In this document: positions 1 to 5,276 of the stretch, one piece after another | Numbering within the stretch: position 1 is the stretch's first letter | How the letters are laid out: each line of letters starts with the position of its first letter | DNA from: UBA1672 sp964015995 | GTDB taxonomy: Bacteria > Pseudomonadota > Alphaproteobacteria > Micavibrionales > Micavibrionaceae | Direction of reading: 5' to 3' | DNA: 7,107 bases | Assembly: GCA_964015995.1 (NCBI GenBank) | Contig: CAXHFH010000109.1 | Location: 1 to 7,107 of the forward strand | Program-made: the position numbers and the translations under genes | Notes under the pieces: model-generated | Databases searched by the model: none | Told to the model about the DNA's origin: nothing | What the model saw: the letters and a program-made list of their open reading frames with translations, nothing else

Positions 1-579
1 GATGGGCACCATTTCATCATCAAATTTACCGCCTGCTGCTGCTGCTGCGGCATTTTTATGTGAGTTCACCGCAAATTCTTCTTGTTGATCGCGTGTGATC
101 TCGTACTTCTTAGCCAGATTTTCTGCCGTTTCCCCCATACCGATATAGGCCTGCGGGTAATCCGCGTAAATCGCGGGGTTGGGCATTGGGTTAAAGCCAC
201 CCATCGGGATACGGCTCATACTCTCAACACCTGCGGAGATAAACACCTCGCCTGCATCTAACTGGATCATACCGGCCGCAATGTGAATGGCGGTCATGGA
301 TGATCCGCAAAATCTGTTCACTGTTGCGCCAGCCACCGAAATAGGCAGGTTCGCATGGTTCACCACAAGGCGCGCAATGTTAAAGCCTTGCTCGGCCTCA
401 GGGAATGCACACCCCATAATCAAATCTTCGATATCCTCGACTTCAACGCCTGTACTGGCAACCAGAGCCTTCACAACTTCCGCCGCCATATCATCAGGAC
501 GAACCTTTGCGAGTTCACCCTTATTCGCAAAATGCATTGGCGAGCGTTTGAAACCACATATGACAACTGATTTTTCCAT
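1..579 (-). CDS. Thiolase (acetyl-CoA C-acyltransferase), N-terminal half, runs off the left edge
   Basis: The visible 193 residues are the N-terminal half of a thiolase, which cleaves 3-ketoacyl-CoA with CoA (beta-oxidation) or condenses two acetyl-CoA. The nucleophilic cysteine is Cys91 in VNRFCGSSM. Other family landmarks are QGFNIAR (64-70), the run AGVESMSR (116-123) and GMGETAENLA (147-156) followed by TRDQQEEFA (162-170). The family is usually about 390 residues, so the second half with the catalytic His and second Cys lies outside the window. The ATG at 579 is chosen because AGGAAAAAGGA (596-586 on the minus strand) gives a good Shine-Dalgarno 6 nt upstream and the reading frame begins there with the usual thiolase N-terminus (VVICGFKRSP). 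It is divergent from the FYDLN_acid gene. Whether it is degradative (FadA/FadI-like) or biosynthetic (PhaA/AtoB-like) cannot be settled from this half; the visible motifs look more FadA-like. Confidence 0.95.
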   Translation of the reverse strand, partial: MEKSVVICGFKRSPMHFANKGELAKVRPDDMAAEVVKALVASTGVEVEDIEDLIMGCAFPEAEQGFNIARLVVNHANLPISVAGATVNRFCGSSMTAIHIAAGMIQLDAGEVFISAGVESMSRIPMGGFNPMPNPAIYADYPQAYIGMGETAENLAKKYEITRDQQEEFAVNSHKNAAAAAAGGKFDDEMVPI

Positions 580-585
580 GATGAA

Positions 586-596
586 TCCTTTTTCCT
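586..596 (-). promoter_or_regulatory. Ribosome binding site of the thiolase gene
   Basis: On the minus strand AGGAAAAAGGA ends 6 nt before the ATG at 579. The proximal AAGGA is the likely Shine-Dalgarno core. It supports the chosen start of the thiolase. Confidence 0.75.
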
Positions 597-665
597 GATC
601 AATAAGAAGGCCTATTCTTCTATGGTACTATGTTACGAAGATCGGGTCTATATTCTTTCCAATCG

Positions 666-680
666 AATTATAATTTGACA
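666..680. promoter_or_regulatory. Possible divergent promoter core (palindromic AATTATAATT joined to TTGACA)
   Basis: In the 170-bp region between two divergent genes, AATTATAATT (666-675) is a perfect palindrome, so it presents TATAAT on both strands (669-674 plus, 672-667 minus). It runs directly into a perfect -35-like TTGACA (675-680, plus). However, no good -35 lies 16-18 nt upstream of either TATAAT, and the positions 16-18 nt after TTGACA (around 697-704) do not resemble a -10. The rest of the region (580-749) holds the two ribosome binding sites and nothing else I can name. The promoter call is therefore an inference from position and partial motifs. Confidence 0.3.
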
Positions 681-733
681 GCTGCGTGAAAATAAGGCAC
701 TTCAAACATCTGGTAGAGCGATTCATTAGTGTT

Positions 734-739
734 AAGGAG
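734..739 (+). promoter_or_regulatory. Ribosome binding site that fixes the FYDLN_acid start at GTG 750
   Basis: AAGGAG at 734-739 lies 10 nt before GTG 750. An upstream in-frame GTG at 729 would place this Shine-Dalgarno inside the coding sequence and add seven residues (a basic MLRRKIK stretch) that do not look like the family N-terminus. The site therefore argues for the start at 750. Confidence 0.8.
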
Positions 740-749
740 AAAAATAAAA

Positions 750-1202
750 GTGAGCACAGCAAAAGCAACCGATCCAATGGGATTAAAAAGAATTTGTACA
801 GGCTGCGGCGTACGGTTTTACGACATGAATAAACGCCCGATTGCTTGCCCGTCATGCGGGGAAGAATTCACAGGAGAAGTGAAAGTTAAAAGCCGCCGCG
901 GAAGAACAACCGCCGCTGATAAAAAAGAAGAATTGGCAAAAGAAGCTGCCGCCACTGAAGCGAAGCTTAAGGAAAAAGCAGCAGAACAAGATGACGACGA
1001 AGATGAGTTGGAAGAAGAAGACGATGGCGTCGAGGTTGTAAGCCTTGATGATGTCGACGATAAATCAATCGACGATGATGATGACGCCGCCGCAAATCTG
1101 GATGACGATGATGATCTAAAAGACATCCCCGATCTGGATGACGACATTGATGCCGACCTCGGCGATGATGACGATACGTTGTTAGACGAAGATGACGATT
1201 AA
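750..1202 (+). CDS. FYDLN_acid family protein (TIGR02300-like), zinc ribbon plus acidic tail
   Basis: This 150-residue protein of unknown biochemical role belongs to the alphaproteobacterial FYDLN_acid family. The N-terminus has a two-pair zinc ribbon, Cys16-x2-Cys19 and Cys33-x2-Cys36, with the family signature between them as FYDMN (23-27; Met in place of the usual Leu) followed by KRPIACPSCGEEF. A short basic patch, KVKSRRGR (45-52), leads into a Lys/Glu/Ala-rich, probably helical stretch (58-80). Residues 81-150 are extremely acidic: I count 42 Asp or Glu in 70, mostly runs of Asp written with GAT/GAC codons. The tail is probably disordered. GTG at 750 is preferred over the in-frame GTG at 729 because AAGGAG sits between them. 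An intrinsic terminator follows directly. A nucleic-acid or basic-protein partner is conceivable from zinc ribbon plus acid tail, but that is inference. Confidence 0.93.
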   Translation: MSTAKATDPMGLKRICTGCGVRFYDMNKRPIACPSCGEEFTGEVKVKSRRGRTTAADKKEELAKEAAATEAKLKEKAAEQDDDEDELEEEDDGVEVVSLDDVDDKSIDDDDDAAANLDDDDDLKDIPDLDDDIDADLGDDDDTLLDEDDD

Positions 1203-1210
1203 TCATTGAT

Positions 1211-1238
1211 AAGGGGCGCGCAAAACGCCCCTTTTTTT
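1211..1238 (+). terminator. Intrinsic terminator after the FYDLN_acid gene
   Basis: The stem AAGGGGCG (1211-1218) pairs with CGCCCCTT (1226-1233) around a 7-nt loop, and a run of seven T occupies 1232-1238. It starts 8 nt after the TAA stop. The six-base GC core is perfect, making this the strongest terminator in the window. The downstream gene prmA begins only 23 bp further on. Confidence 0.9.
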
Positions 1239-1261
1239 AACCTCACAAAAACTTTGACCCC

Positions 1262-2173
1262 GTGCACACAATTCGCCTCAAACTTGATACCGACCTCACC
1301 AACGACCAAGCGCTCACACTGGCCGAAGGTCTAATCGACATCGCGCTCTCCAGTTCCGCTGTGCGTGAGGGGCGTAAACATAACACGCCGTGGATTTTAG
1401 AATGGATTACAGGGGATGGTGATGTCCCTGACATTGATGTCGTTATCAGTCGCCTTGCCCTTCAGGCCGCAGCATACGACATTCCCGCCGGTGAGTTTGA
1501 CGGTGATCGTATCACAATCGAAAAAACGCCTGATATCAATTGGCTTGAAAAGGTCTATGAGGACTTCAAGCCTTTCTCAATCGGGCCCTTTTTCATTCAC
1601 GGCAGTCATTATGACGACGATGTGCCGGATGGGCAGATCGGCCTGCAAGTTGATGCTGCAACCGCCTTCGGATCGGGAGAACATGAAACCACCAAAGGTT
1701 GCATGCTGGCGATGTTGGATTTAAAAGGCAAAGGCGCATGCCCGTGGAATATTCTGGATATGGGTACTGGCTCGGGCATTCTCGCTTTGGCTGCGTGGAA
1801 ACTCTGGAAAAGCCCAATCCTTGCGGTTGATAATGACGCAGAGAGTGTGCGCGTTACAGATCGTCACGCAGAAATGAATGGCGTCAAGCTGGGCAAAACC
1901 ACATTACTAACCGCGTGCGGCGACGGGTTCAACACGCCGTTAGTCGGTAAACAAAAACCTTATGAGCTTATTTTAGCCAACATTTTGGCTGGCCCTGTGA
2001 TTGAAATGGCACCTTCTTTGGTCGATGTTCTGGATGATAACGGCTATTGCGTGCTGTCCGGCATGCTCAACGCGCAGGCAGACCTTGTTGCTGCGGCCTA
2101 TGAGGGTGAAGGTTTAACATTCAAAAAACGGTATGATATCGGGGAATGGACAACGCTTGTGCTGCAGAAATAA
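1262..2173 (+). CDS. prmA: Ribosomal protein L11 methyltransferase PrmA
   Basis: The 303-residue product is a class I S-adenosylmethionine-dependent methyltransferase of the PrmA family, which trimethylates lysines and the N-terminus of ribosomal protein L11 in the cytoplasm. Its length is normal (about 290-300). Residues 1-95 form the L11-recognition domain, beginning HTIRLKLDT. A linker with DFKPFSIGPFFIHGS (101-115) precedes the PrmA hallmark DAATAFGSGEHETT (131-144). SAM-binding motif I is ILDMGTGSGILAL (164-176), the acidic motif II is AVDND (188-192), and ILANILAGP (237-245) matches the family's ANI motif. The GTG at 1262 is the only start that keeps the N-terminal domain, since an in-frame TAA lies at 1238-1240. 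It has no recognisable Shine-Dalgarno and sits just behind a strong terminator, so its transcription and initiation are unclear. It converges on the MCD-like gene. Confidence 0.95.
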   Translation: MHTIRLKLDTDLTNDQALTLAEGLIDIALSSSAVREGRKHNTPWILEWITGDGDVPDIDVVISRLALQAAAYDIPAGEFDGDRITIEKTPDINWLEKVYEDFKPFSIGPFFIHGSHYDDDVPDGQIGLQVDAATAFGSGEHETTKGCMLAMLDLKGKGACPWNILDMGTGSGILALAAWKLWKSPILAVDNDAESVRVTDRHAEMNGVKLGKTTLLTACGDGFNTPLVGKQKPYELILANILAGPVIEMAPSLVDVLDDNGYCVLSGMLNAQADLVAAAYEGEGLTFKKRYDIGEWTTLVLQK

Positions 2174-2187
2174 GATGCACGCCTAAT

Positions 2188-3219
2188 CTATAGGGTGAGC
2201 CCCTGCCCGTCGAAATCATCATCCATATCACGATCAAATCTTGGATCATCTATTTCTCCAGACTCAATATACAGGCGGTCTTGATATTGTTCGGGCACTT
2301 GTTCGGCAAATTCAGGGGTCACTGTGACCAGCCCCTCTTCACGAAAACGTTGCTTGTTCATTTCCATTAACTCTGAACTGGGCAAATAAACATAATTCGC
2401 CATGAAACCATGGGCAAGCTCCATATCGCGCGGACTGTCTTCATTACCCTGACGGATCGCGCCGAGCATCGCGCCCTTACCCGCCATATGGAAAGACTGC
2501 ACGGCATCATTGGTTGTATAACCGCCATCGCCTGTCATCTGAATGGGCATCAAGTAATCAAAGGCATGCGGAAGCATCGTCTTCACATCACCATCGGCCT
2601 TAATATCATGTTCTTGCATCCATGTTGCAAAGCCTCGTCTGCCTGCACGCATCGGCGATAAGGTCGCCAAAACGGCTTCATTCAAACCAAGTTCACCGTA
2701 TATATGACCATGCATCTGTGTGATCAAATCACCACCTGCCTTCGGAAAATTAGACGAAATCGTATATGGTACAATCACCTTTGGATCACCCTGTAATTCC
2801 ATGATCGGCTCTTGCAAAATCGGGCGAATATGTGTTGGTAAATCGGCCTTATCTGACCAATATGTGTAAACAACGGCTGTCGGGAACCAGTCGCCTTCTT
2901 CATCTTGTATCGCCATCGCCATCGCGACTTTGTTGGTACCATAATCACCTAATCGCCCCATTAAATCGCTAGGGTCTTTGGGTTTATGGACGGCATCGAA
3001 TAAACGATCATGAATGCCTGCATATTCGGGATCAGTGGACAGAACAATGAATTTTTGTTCCGGCATCAGAATATCAACTGATTCTTGAAATTTACCGCGC
3101 CCAATATCATCTAGGGTGCGTTTTTGAGGTGCTAATAATTCATAAGTTTCAATGGCTTGCTTGATCGACATTGAATCGCCGCCAGCACTTGAAAAAGAAC
3201 CCGTTGTATTTTGTTTCAT
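2188..3219 (-). CDS. Malonyl-CoA decarboxylase-like protein, short and divergent
   Basis: I read this 343-residue protein as related to malonyl-CoA decarboxylase (MCD), which converts malonyl-CoA to acetyl-CoA and CO2. Support comes from an ordered set of C-terminal MCD landmarks: FPTAVVYTYW (112-121; MCD: PLVVLHVALT), YTISS (152-156; MCD: YSIS), ATLSPMRAGRRGFATWM (185-201; MCD: SSLSPIPGFTKWL), DAVQSFHMAGKGAML (238-252; MCD: DPVANFHLQNGAVL) and GFMANYVY (271-278; MCD: GLMANYRY). His244 would be the catalytic histidine of the FH motif and Ser155 would sit at the active-site serine position. MCDs are usually over 400 residues; the N-terminal helical domain appears largely missing here. The last 20 residues are acidic (DRDMDDDFD). 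No strong Shine-Dalgarno precedes ATG 3219; ATG 3171 (Met17) is an alternative start. Family membership is probable; substrate and activity are unproven because the match is from memory of the family, not a search. Confidence 0.72.
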   Translation of the reverse strand: MKQNTTGSFSSAGGDSMSIKQAIETYELLAPQKRTLDDIGRGKFQESVDILMPEQKFIVLSTDPEYAGIHDRLFDAVHKPKDPSDLMGRLGDYGTNKVAMAMAIQDEEGDWFPTAVVYTYWSDKADLPTHIRPILQEPIMELQGDPKVIVPYTISSNFPKAGGDLITQMHGHIYGELGLNEAVLATLSPMRAGRRGFATWMQEHDIKADGDVKTMLPHAFDYLMPIQMTGDGGYTTNDAVQSFHMAGKGAMLGAIRQGNEDSPRDMELAHGFMANYVYLPSSELMEMNKQRFREEGLVTVTPEFAEQVPEQYQDRLYIESGEIDDPRFDRDMDDDFDGQGLTL

Positions 3220-3253
3220 TTACTTTGTATCCCGCAAATTTTCTTATAGAACC

Positions 3254-3283
3254 AAAATATCACGATAGTCGCGAAATTGGCAA
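3254..3283 (-). promoter_or_regulatory. Possible sigma-70-like promoter for the MCD-like gene
   Basis: On the minus strand TTGCCA (3283-3278) is followed after 18 nt by TATTTT (3259-3254), each a four-of-six match to the consensus or better, about 35 nt before ATG 3219. The 109-bp gap between ydbL and this gene (3220-3328) holds no other clear element apart from a short imperfect direct repeat. Weak evidence. Confidence 0.25.
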
Positions 3284-3328
3284 TATCTTTCCATAAAAGA
3301 AACGAATTGGCGGGTATTTAAGTGATGG

Positions 3329-3667
3329 CTATTTCTGTTGCCATGAACCATCAGCGGCCTGATAGTAATGCCCCTTTGATAACCCAGCGATAATTTGCTT
3401 TGCGGCAATCTTGGCGACAACATCAACGGGCTGATTATTTTCTTTCGAAATACGCTTATATTCAATCAGGCGTTTACCATTCACCTCTTGCATAAGCCCC
3501 CTGGCCTTTGCGGACATCTTGATAATACCGATATAGCCATCAAGCCTTTCACCAACAACGCCGGCATCACGCGCGGCTTGTAAATCCATTGCGAAAGCGG
3601 CCGTAGAGAAAACCATACCAACCATAAAGATGAGTGTTAAAACGCTGATATTCTTGAGATGTGTCAT
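3329..3667 (-). CDS. ydbL: YdbL family (DUF1318) periplasmic protein
   Basis: This 112-residue protein matches YdbL/DUF1318. It has a signal peptide: Lys5, a hydrophobic core at about 8-20 and an AFA signal peptidase I site at 24-26, predicting mature protein from Met27 in the periplasm. The mature part follows the E. coli YdbL pattern in order: DLQAARDAGVVGERLDGYIG (28-47), then NGKRLIEYKRISKENNQ, a VDVVAKIAAKQII segment (82-94) and a C-terminal GHYYQAADGSWQQK. In E. coli ydbL is encoded with ydbH and ynbE and affects their lipid-transport function, though its biochemical role is not well defined. Here its ATG overlaps the ynbE stop by one base (TAATG), and AAGGA (3681-3677) stands 9 nt upstream, so it is the last gene of the coupled set. 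No clear terminator follows. Confidence 0.93.
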   Translation of the reverse strand: MTHLKNISVLTLIFMVGMVFSTAAFAMDLQAARDAGVVGERLDGYIGIIKMSAKARGLMQEVNGKRLIEYKRISKENNQPVDVVAKIAAKQIIAGLSKGHYYQAADGSWQQK

Positions 3668-3852
3668 TAGAAAATATCCTTATTTTCAGAGATTGCCTGT
3701 TTCACGTCACGATCAATTTCAACCTTAACGCGATGTTCGATATTCACGTTTAAGTTAATTTCAATCGGCTTTTCGGGTGCCTCGACCTTGACTGTCGGGG
3801 TACATCCTGCGCATACGCAAACGATTAGGGGGAGGATAAATAACTGTCTCAT
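3667..3852 (-). CDS. ynbE: YnbE-like outer-membrane lipoprotein
   Basis: The 61-residue product is a small lipoprotein of the YnbE family. It has a short hydrophobic signal and a lipobox ending at Cys17 (VCAGC, 13-17; Cys rather than Leu at -3 is unusual). The residue after the lipidated Cys is Thr, so there is no Asp+2 inner-membrane retention signal, consistent with an outer-membrane location. After the lipobox the family pattern is clear: CTPTVKVEAPEKPIEINLNV (17-36), then IEHRVKVEIDRDVKQ and a C-terminal Ile-Phe, closely paralleling E. coli YnbE (length 61, ending DLF). In E. coli YnbE multimerises by beta-strand stacking and joins the end of YdbH to complete an intermembrane bridge. The ATG overlaps the ydbH stop by 4 bp (ATGA). 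AGGAG (3862-3858) sits 5 nt upstream, inside the last codons of ydbH. Confidence 0.93.
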   Translation of the reverse strand: MRQLFILPLIVCVCAGCTPTVKVEAPEKPIEINLNVNIEHRVKVEIDRDVKQAISENKDIF

Positions 3853-5225
3853 TGCTGCTCCTGATTAAATAGCGTTTCCGGCTGCGTCATCATCATAACA
3901 TTACTGCGGATGAAGTCCAGAACATCCCCGCCCAAACGCACATTCAAATGCACTGCGCGGCCATTATACATATCCGGATTATTCCCCTTCAATGCGAGAA
4001 GAACGGATATGTTATCTGCACCTTCCTGTGTGACGCCAACCTTTAAGTCTTCATATTGAAAATTACGAAGGATATCGCGAGTCATATCAATTTCCTTACC
4101 CTGCCCGGGAATAACATCCGACGGCATAGATAAGCGTCCCTTTTGATTTGTCTTCAACTCACCAGAGCCGAGGGACACCGTGCCATCACGTGCAACAATA
4201 ACAGGCAGACTGCCTGAAAGTGTTCCTGTCGCACTCACATATTCTCCGGTCATTAGCTTCATCAATTCATTCACCGATACCTTTGATATATATACGGGCA
4301 GGGTTACCTTTCCCTTCGAAAAAACCAGAATATTGATTATATTCGATGAAATTGTACCACCACCCCACGGCATGGAAACCTTACGCAATACCAGTTTGGC
4401 ATCCTCAGGGTTGCTTAAGGGATAGGTAAATGTGAAGCTCCCTTTGGCTTTGCTCGTATCAGTGGCCTTGGCATCACCAGTGATAGACAGCACCTCCCCA
4501 TTGAAGCTAAAATCCCCTTGCGTATCCATGACGGTGATCGCGGGCACGGATAGGTTTTTAATACTCCACGTCCCTGACCAACCACGATCATCATCACTTA
4601 AAACTGCGCTTAGGTTAAAATCACCGACATCAATGGCTGTTTTACCGTATTTGAAATTGATATTTTGCGCCGCGGCCTCAATACCCTTATGCATCGTTAC
4701 CGAAAACGGCACCCCCATCGACCAGCCTGCACCACTTATATCGGCATGGCTGTTGGTAACAATCACTGTCTCAAACGGCAGTTGATCAAGTGCCTCACGG
4801 GTCAAAGGAATCGCTGCCCCCTCTGCATCGCCTTGCCGCGGCTTAAAATTCAAGCCATCAATCTGCCACCCCTCATCCGTCTGTATGGCGGACAGTTGCA
4901 CCCCATCAAGCAAAACATCGCGCACTCGCCCCGCCTGCAGCATTTCAGGCGTGAAGTAAGCTTCGAGATTTTTGATGTTCAGGGCGTACCCGCCCGCAGA
5001 AATATCACGCAAAGAAAGAGTCGTTGAGGTTATTTGATCAATCGTCAACTTAGGATTATCCAACCCTTGCTGTGACAAAGTTTGTTCCAGATAGCCACCC
5101 GTCCATGATTTCCATGGCGATAACACCAGAATGATTAGGACGATACCGAGTGTATACGTCACAAACAGCAAAAATTTGATGAACTTCGTTCCGATAGATT
5201 TCTTCGTGCGTGTTTTTTCGCTCAT
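3849..5225 (-). CDS. ydbH: YdbH-like intermembrane lipid-transport (AsmA-like) protein, short form
   Basis: This 458-residue protein has a basic cytoplasmic N-terminus (KTRTKK), one membrane anchor (about 15-36) and a long periplasmic region rich in alternating beta strands, as expected for the AsmA-like repeated beta-groove proteins. The C-terminal part carries YdbH-family patterns: VSVNELMKLMTGEYVSATGT (317-336), the LSGSLPVIV run (337-345), SGELKTNQKGRLS (354-366), LRNFQYEDLKV (386-396), and LKGNNPDMYNGRAVHLNVRL (412-431). In E. coli YdbH carries phospholipid from inner to outer membrane with YnbE. Here the protein is about half the E. coli length (about 880), yet membrane anchor and C-terminal end are both present, so the loss is internal. 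An in-frame TAA (5237-5235) fixes the ATG at 5225, which has no Shine-Dalgarno. It follows the efflux lipoprotein gene after 51 bp and overlaps ynbE by 4 bp. Pfam may label this family 'dicarboxylate transport' (PF11739). Confidence 0.87.
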   Translation of the reverse strand: MSEKTRTKKSIGTKFIKFLLFVTYTLGIVLIILVLSPWKSWTGGYLEQTLSQQGLDNPKLTIDQITSTTLSLRDISAGGYALNIKNLEAYFTPEMLQAGRVRDVLLDGVQLSAIQTDEGWQIDGLNFKPRQGDAEGAAIPLTREALDQLPFETVIVTNSHADISGAGWSMGVPFSVTMHKGIEAAAQNINFKYGKTAIDVGDFNLSAVLSDDDRGWSGTWSIKNLSVPAITVMDTQGDFSFNGEVLSITGDAKATDTSKAKGSFTFTYPLSNPEDAKLVLRKVSMPWGGGTISSNIINILVFSKGKVTLPVYISKVSVNELMKLMTGEYVSATGTLSGSLPVIVARDGTVSLGSGELKTNQKGRLSMPSDVIPGQGKEIDMTRDILRNFQYEDLKVGVTQEGADNISVLLALKGNNPDMYNGRAVHLNVRLGGDVLDFIRSNVMMMTQPETLFNQEQQ

Positions 5226-5233
5226 GATGCGTG

Positions 5234-5239
5234 ATTATA
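5234..5239 (-). promoter_or_regulatory. -10-like TATAAT immediately upstream of ydbH
   Basis: A perfect TATAAT (5239-5234 on the minus strand) ends 8 nt before the ydbH ATG. If used, transcription would begin near 5228-5226, giving a leader of 0-3 nt. No Shine-Dalgarno is present, which would fit leaderless translation. The -35 at 17 nt spacing (GTAGAG, 5262-5257) is poor, so the site may be chance; readthrough from the efflux genes is the alternative. Confidence 0.35.
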
Positions 5240-5276
5240 ACGCACCGAAAATTTTTCTCTACCGCTTATATCGCCC

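Noticed and set aside
287..598. Open frames on the plus strand across the thiolase
   Set aside because: They are antisense to a clear thiolase with its catalytic cysteine motif, and their products resemble no family.
605..621. Small inverted repeat AGAAG/CTTCT in the thiolase leader
   Set aside because: A five-base stem with a seven-base loop and no T-run is too weak to call a terminator or a regulatory structure.
729..749. In-frame GTG at 729 as start of the FYDLN_acid gene
   Set aside because: The Shine-Dalgarno AAGGAG (734-739) lies between it and GTG 750, and the seven extra residues do not fit the family N-terminus.
628..855. Minus-strand 75-residue open frame with a hydrophobic middle (leucine-rich) in the divergent gap
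   Set aside because: It runs antisense into the zinc-ribbon part of the FYDLN_acid gene, has no Shine-Dalgarno that I can see, and its hydrophobic look is explained by AT-rich intergenic sequence.
818..1147. Serine-rich 109-residue minus-strand frame, and a His/Arg-rich frame at 967-1206
   Set aside because: Both are low-complexity antisense translations of the GAT/GAC aspartate codons.
3244..3465. Minus-strand 73-residue open frame between ydbL and the MCD-like gene
   Set aside because: Most of it is an out-of-frame reading of ydbL; the composition and lack of start signals do not support a gene.
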